From Anaerolineae bacterium (GTDB taxonomy: Bacteria > Chloroflexota > Anaerolineae > Aggregatilineales > Phototrophicaceae), in the NCBI GenBank assembly GCA_023382675.1, contig JAHDWN010000022.1:16362-80361 (forward strand): DNA of 64,000 nucleotides. Reading direction: 5' to 3'. The notes under the pieces are model-generated. The model made no database searches. It was not told the DNA's origin and saw only the letters and a list, made by a program, of their open reading frames with translations. Both the position numbers and the translations under genes were made by a program. Below, one piece after another: positions 62,043 through 64,000 of this stretch; position 1 is the first letter of the stretch, and the number at the start of each line of letters is the position of its first letter.

Positions 62043-62825
62043 TTACGAGATGCGGGTATCTTTGCCAAAGGGGGATGTGGCGACCTTGTTGTAGAAAGTG
62101 CGGAAGTCGTTGTTGCTCGTCCAGAGGAGGAAATCATAAACGCTGTAAAGCATACCGATGCGTCGGGTGGTCTCGGTGACGATGTTTTGCACGCTCAGCG
62201 CCGGATCTTCCGGATCATACCAGACGCCAAAGCGGAGATGGTCATGCCCATCCTGGAAAGTGCTCAACCATTCATCAAGGAACATCCCGCGCGAAAGCTG
62301 TCCAGTGGTCAGGTGCATGTCACCGACTTCGATGCCCGACCAGAAACCGACACAGAAATCCTGCGGCATACTCGCAATGGTGCTGCGCAGTGTTTGCCGG
62401 TGGCGCTGGACAGCCATCTTACCGATCAAATTCTGTTGATCCAGCCAGCTATCGGGGGAAACAATAAGCTCAACTGCGAAATGCGTTGGGGTCAGACGCA
62501 GTTCGATTACCGGGTGGCGATCTACATCCATCGACTCTGACCACTGATTGGACTCACGGCCCATCAGACGTTCGACCAGGAGTGCCTGTTCATGCGAACG
62601 CATATATTGAACGCTCAAGCCACGCAGCGTGCCCTCAGCAGCGACTGTGTGCGTGGTGACGGGTTTTGTCTGCCATTGGGGGTGAAGATCCCAGCTCAGC
62701 TCACGAATACGACGATGGAGCGAGCGATGAAGTTCGGTGAATTTCTCGTAGGCTACCTGCGCATTGGCGCTGCTGCCACCTAAGAATGCATTGTAATCAT
62801 CTTTGGAGAAGTATGAATTGCTCAT
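62043..62825 (-). CDS. Conserved-looking protein of unknown function (260 residues)
   Basis: A 260-residue soluble protein with no signal peptide, membrane helix or recognised motif. Notable blocks: ELHRSLHRRIRELSWDLHPQ (residues about 31-50), HPVIELRLTPTHFAVELIVS (103-122), SWLDQQNLIGKMAVQRHRQT, FGVWYDPEDPALSV and RIGMLYSVYDFLLWTSNNDF. Mixed alpha/beta. Start: GGGGGTTTTC before the ATG at 62825. The gene is a stand-alone unit ending in a strong terminator. Alternatives considered: restriction or TA proteins, none supported. Confidence 0.7.
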   Translation of the reverse strand: MSNSYFSKDDYNAFLGGSSANAQVAYEKFTELHRSLHRRIRELSWDLHPQWQTKPVTTHTVAAEGTLRGLSVQYMRSHEQALLVERLMGRESNQWSESMDVDRHPVIELRLTPTHFAVELIVSPDSWLDQQNLIGKMAVQRHRQTLRSTIASMPQDFCVGFWSGIEVGDMHLTTGQLSRGMFLDEWLSTFQDGHDHLRFGVWYDPEDPALSVQNIVTETTRRIGMLYSVYDFLLWTSNNDFRTFYNKVATSPFGKDTRIS

Positions 62826-63158
62826 GAAAACCCCCAGGCCACCTGATAAAGTTGAGAAAAAATTGTCAAGATAAACACATGATAAATGAAAGTTAGCCGT
62901 AAAATCCAGCTTTGGTGTGAGAATTCATGGAATTTTCGTTTTTAATACGATTCGTAAGGTGCCTACGGCTGTTTCTGCCCAATATGGCTCATTTTCTCCC
63001 CGTAGTCCATATATTCATTGATAAATTGTGAAAAACGTAAACCATAAGCACTCATACCATGAGAACACTCGATATGTCGTTCATAAATCCCGTTGATTAT
63101 TGGCCGAGAGTGCTCAAAGAATTAGTAGACAGCCTCCGTTCCATACCGGGCTTAGCGA
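62826..63158. other. A+T-rich non-coding gap
   Basis: 333 nt between the unknown gene and uppP, richer in A+T than surroundings. A TTGACA occurs at 62865-62870 (minus strand), but no good -10 lies 16-18 nt from it. No gene is supported. Confidence 0.5.
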
Positions 63159-63971
63159 TTAGAGCACGGCTGCGGCGACCAAAATCAGGATCATGATGCC
63201 GGCGAAGATGCGATAGTAGCCAAAGGCGATGAAATTGTTACGCGCCACATAACGAAGAAGCCAGCCGATGGCGAACATCGAGATGATGAAACTCACAATT
63301 GTGCCAACCGCCAGCAGCAGCAGGTCATTGCTGGTGACTTGATCCAGATTGCGCACGAGGCTATATATCGTCGCCAGCCCTAGCGTCGGGATGGTGAGAT
63401 AAAACGAGAACTTGGTCGCTGTGGGCCGATCCAGACCGGTGAGCAAACCGGTGACAATCGTCGCACCGGAACGCGACACGCCAGGGATGAGCGCGAAACA
63501 CTGCCCCAGCCCGATCAGGATGGCCTGTTGCAGCGAGATACGCTCGAGCGCCTGAGTCTGACCGGCTGTTTCTGCCTTTGGGCGGCGCTCGACGATCAGG
63601 AAGATGATACCGCCGACGATCAGCGCGATGCCGACGACCGTAGGATTGAAGATGGCGTCGAGCACGCCGAGACGATCCAGCAGAAAGCCGAGTGCTCCCG
63701 CCGGGATGAACGCAATCAAGACCGCCAACCAGATCCGCTGCGTTGAAGACTGGTTGATGGTGCGTGCTTGCTGCCAAAACTCGCGCGCATAAAAAACGAT
63801 GACCGCCAGCACCGCACCCAACTGAATGAAGATCTCGAACGTGCCGCCGAGCGCCTGGAAATCGAGCAGCCTGCCGGCGACGATCAGATGCCCTGTCGAT
63901 GAAATCGGCAGGTACTCAGTGATTCCTTCGACGATTCCCATGATGATGGCTTTGATAATGTCTACAGGCAT
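63159..63971 (-). CDS. uppP: Undecaprenyl-diphosphatase (UppP/BacA)
   Basis: A 270-residue membrane enzyme that removes a phosphate from undecaprenyl diphosphate to regenerate the wall lipid carrier. Both catalytic motifs are present: GIVEGITEYLPISSTGHLIV (residues about 12-31) and PGVSRSGATIVTGLLTGLDR (about 165-184). Length and about eight membrane helices are normal. The ATG at 63971 lies 29 nt from the right edge, so upstream control is mostly outside the window. Confidence 0.95.
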   Translation of the reverse strand: MPVDIIKAIIMGIVEGITEYLPISSTGHLIVAGRLLDFQALGGTFEIFIQLGAVLAVIVFYAREFWQQARTINQSSTQRIWLAVLIAFIPAGALGFLLDRLGVLDAIFNPTVVGIALIVGGIIFLIVERRPKAETAGQTQALERISLQQAILIGLGQCFALIPGVSRSGATIVTGLLTGLDRPTATKFSFYLTIPTLGLATIYSLVRNLDQVTSNDLLLLAVGTIVSFIISMFAIGWLLRYVARNNFIAFGYYRIFAGIMILILVAAAVL

Positions 63972-64000
63972 GGTGTTATCCTATTCGCGCGCCGATCCAC

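Overview
The window is chromosomal DNA of a free-living bacterium, high in G+C by eye. The best guess is a Chloroflexota member (Anaerolineae-like). This rests on protein flavour, not on a marker gene: a XisH/XisI pair, an EF-G2-type factor, a lone Flp pilin, Pro/Thr-rich SH3 surface proteins, a GT-C enzyme with a C-terminal beta-rich domain, and five of five secreted proteins with an Ala-X-Ala|Gln signal-peptidase I junction. No rRNA, tRNA, CRISPR array, insertion sequence, integrase or phage gene was recognised.

Layout. 1-9.6 kb (mostly minus strand): the 5' part of a PP2C-like gene with a stand-alone receiver; a serine-pathway group (serA, a HAD phosphatase, a SerB-like HAD phosphatase); a helix-hairpin-helix protein; ChrA; a methyltransferase; then translation genes infA, rpsU and rpsA. 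rpsA has a consensus promoter and a long structured leader that contains an apparent intrinsic terminator. A lone Flp pilin follows. 9.8-24 kb: EF-G-like GTPase, two small membrane proteins, glycerol kinase, a 1971-residue alpha-2-macroglobulin without thioester residues, a FAD oxidoreductase, an aldo/keto reductase, a decapitated hydrolase remnant, and a pentapeptide protein. 24-37 kb: DinB protein, a di-haem peroxidase/beta-helix fusion, a membrane protein translationally coupled to a secreted glycoside hydrolase, two paralogous small proteins flanking a large permease, a TIM-barrel isomerase, secreted GH3, and an OmpR-like regulator. 37-42 kb: tilS and pbpC.

42-44 kb is the most accessory-looking stretch. 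It is visibly richer in A+T and carries a TIR-HEAT protein followed by XisH and XisI, with a run of ten G upstream. 44-57 kb: membrane TPR-like protein, thioesterase, a solitary secY, an SH3/repeat surface protein, GT-C enzyme, ABC-F ATPase, radA, and a third member of the small paralog family. 57-64 kb: an ABC importer resembling UgpB-UgpA-UgpE but lacking its ATPase, then cdsA, an unknown gene and uppP.

How the genes may work together. Cell-envelope functions recur: pbpC, uppP, cdsA, secreted GH3, A2M and secY. The glycerol kinase and the Ugp-like importer could serve the same glycerol phosphate metabolism, although they are 43 kb apart. The main candidates for undescribed biology are the TIR-HEAT/XisH/XisI cassette, the three-copy family of about 140-residue proteins with a W-T/D-W-x-D/E-F core, and the rpsA leader.
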